DNA from: Chloroflexota bacterium
Lineage (GTDB): Bacteria > Chloroflexota > DTOL01 > JACQYG01
Direction of reading: 5' to 3'
Assembly (NCBI GenBank): GCA_016208345.1
Contig: JACQYG010000229.1
Location: 1 to 5,821, forward strand
Length of the DNA: 5,821 nt
The notes beneath the pieces are model-generated. The model was not told the origin of the DNA, did no database searches, and saw only the letters and a program-made list of their open reading frames with translations. Of this stretch, positions 5,207 through 5,821 are shown one piece after another; positions within the stretch are counted from its first letter, which is position 1, and each line of letters begins with the position of its first letter. The position numbers and the translations under genes are program-made.

Positions 5207-5821
5207 TTGTCCACCTTCTACGATAGAAGCGCAGCCCTGGTCACCCTGGGCTGCAAGGTCAACCAGAGCGAATCCGAAGCCCTGGGCCGACGCCTGTCAG
5301 AGCACCGCTACGGCGGATCGCAAGTCCCGACAGTTGATCCGGCGGGCCAGAAGGCACAATCCCTTTTCCCTGGTGATCGTCACCGGCTGCTATGCCTCTG
5401 TGCATCGCTCCCCTCTGCACTCCGTGGCCCAGGCGGACCTGGTGGTGAGCAACGATAGCAAGGGCCACCTGGCTGATCTGGCCCTGGAGGCCTTGGGGCA
5501 CGCCACAAGAACTGTAACCGGTGTTGCGGCCCCGGCGGACGTTGGGGCTGCGCCGCACGGCCACACCCGGGCCTTCGTCAAGGCCCAGGACGGTTGCGCC
5601 GATTTCTGCGCCTATTGCATCGTGCCCTACGCCCGCGGCCGGCCGACCAGCGTCCCCGCCCAGGAGATAGTCTCGCGCATCAGGTCCCTGGCCAGCCAGG
5701 GCCAGGGCTGCCAGGAAGTAGTCCTGTCCGGTGTGCATCTGGGCAGCTATGGCGCGGACCAGGACCATTCGAGTACAGACCTCTATGATCTGAGGCGCCT
5801 GATCGTTCAGATCCTACGTGA
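5207..5821 (+). pseudogene. mtaB: MtaB-type tRNA methylthiotransferase, frameshifted by an internal deletion and cut by the window edge
   Basis: MtaB is a radical-SAM enzyme with two iron-sulfur clusters that adds methylthio to t6A at position 37 of tRNAs. The start (TTG 5207, weak AGAAAG upstream) opens a frame with the MtaB hallmark VTLGCKVNQSESEAL, including the first cluster Cys (5252-5254). From about 5304 the homology moves to another frame: TATADRKSRQLIRRARR, then VTGCYAS (Cys 5388-5390), then the radical-SAM motif GCADFCAYCIVPYARG (Cys at 5595, 5607 and 5616), and later VVLSGVHLGSYGAD. That frame stays open to the window end. Roughly 20 residues are missing between the two parts, including the NTC motif with the second N-terminal cluster Cys. 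As read, the product would stop early and be inactive. LGCKVN and the VHLG-YG segment favour MtaB over MiaB (GCQMN) or RimO. The rest, including any TRAM domain, lies beyond the window. Confidence 0.8.
5303..5311 (+). other. Deletion junction in mtaB at a 9-bp word readable in both frames
   Basis: CACCGCTAC at 5303-5311 reads HRY in the upstream frame, exactly where family members have the Gly-Tyr ending the first helix (20 residues counting from the LGC Cys). In the downstream frame it covers the TAT of the CTVTATADRKSR motif. It therefore looks like the fusion of two copies of one short word, with about 65 bp lost between them. The estimate comes from aligning by eye to remembered family spacing. 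Confidence 0.5.

Overview
The window is GC-rich bacterial chromosomal DNA holding two divergent housekeeping transcription units that face away from a shared promoter region near 4500-4620. It contains no insertion sequence, tRNA, rRNA or CRISPR array. The leftward gene order (unknown protein, BFN-domain nuclease, replicative helicase DnaB, DnaD-domain protein) and the style of the proteins suggest a member of the Chloroflexota, perhaps an Anaerolineae-like lineage known mainly from metagenomes. This assignment is an inference from gene content and is only moderately secure.

Leftward unit (minus strand, 4498 down to 55). Five tightly packed genes read away from an extended -10 promoter at about 4532-4559: a 52-residue unknown protein, a 560-residue unknown multi-domain protein, a BFN/DUF151 nuclease-family protein, the replicative DNA helicase DnaB, and a DnaD-domain protein. 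Gaps between the last four are 2, 5 and 22 nt, so an operon is very likely. A perfect 16-bp inverted repeat overlaps the last stop codon and is a candidate terminator. The core is replication: DnaB unwinds DNA at the fork, and DnaD-domain proteins in Firmicutes help bring the helicase to origins and restart sites. The two unknown proteins share this transcript and look like winged-helix or DNA-associated proteins, but their function cannot be read from the sequence.

Rightward unit (plus strand, 4583 to the window end). A full-consensus promoter (TTGACA, 16 bp, TATAAT with an extended TG) drives a roughly 90-nt leader containing two overlapping micro-ORFs. A YacP/Rae1-type NYN-domain ribonuclease follows, then an MtaB-type radical-SAM tRNA methylthiotransferase that runs off the right edge. 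Both encoded functions concern translation: ribosome-associated mRNA cleavage and modification of the base next to the tRNA anticodon.

The mtaB reading frame is broken. About 65 bp of conserved sequence appear to be missing, including the second cluster-binding Cys, and the join lies on a 9-bp word that fits both flanking frames. The C-terminal third of yacP also shows a possible pair of compensating frameshifts. These may be real lesions or assembly errors. The best candidates for undescribed biology are the 560-residue protein with its 52-residue neighbour, and the micro-ORF leader in front of the Rae1-like gene.
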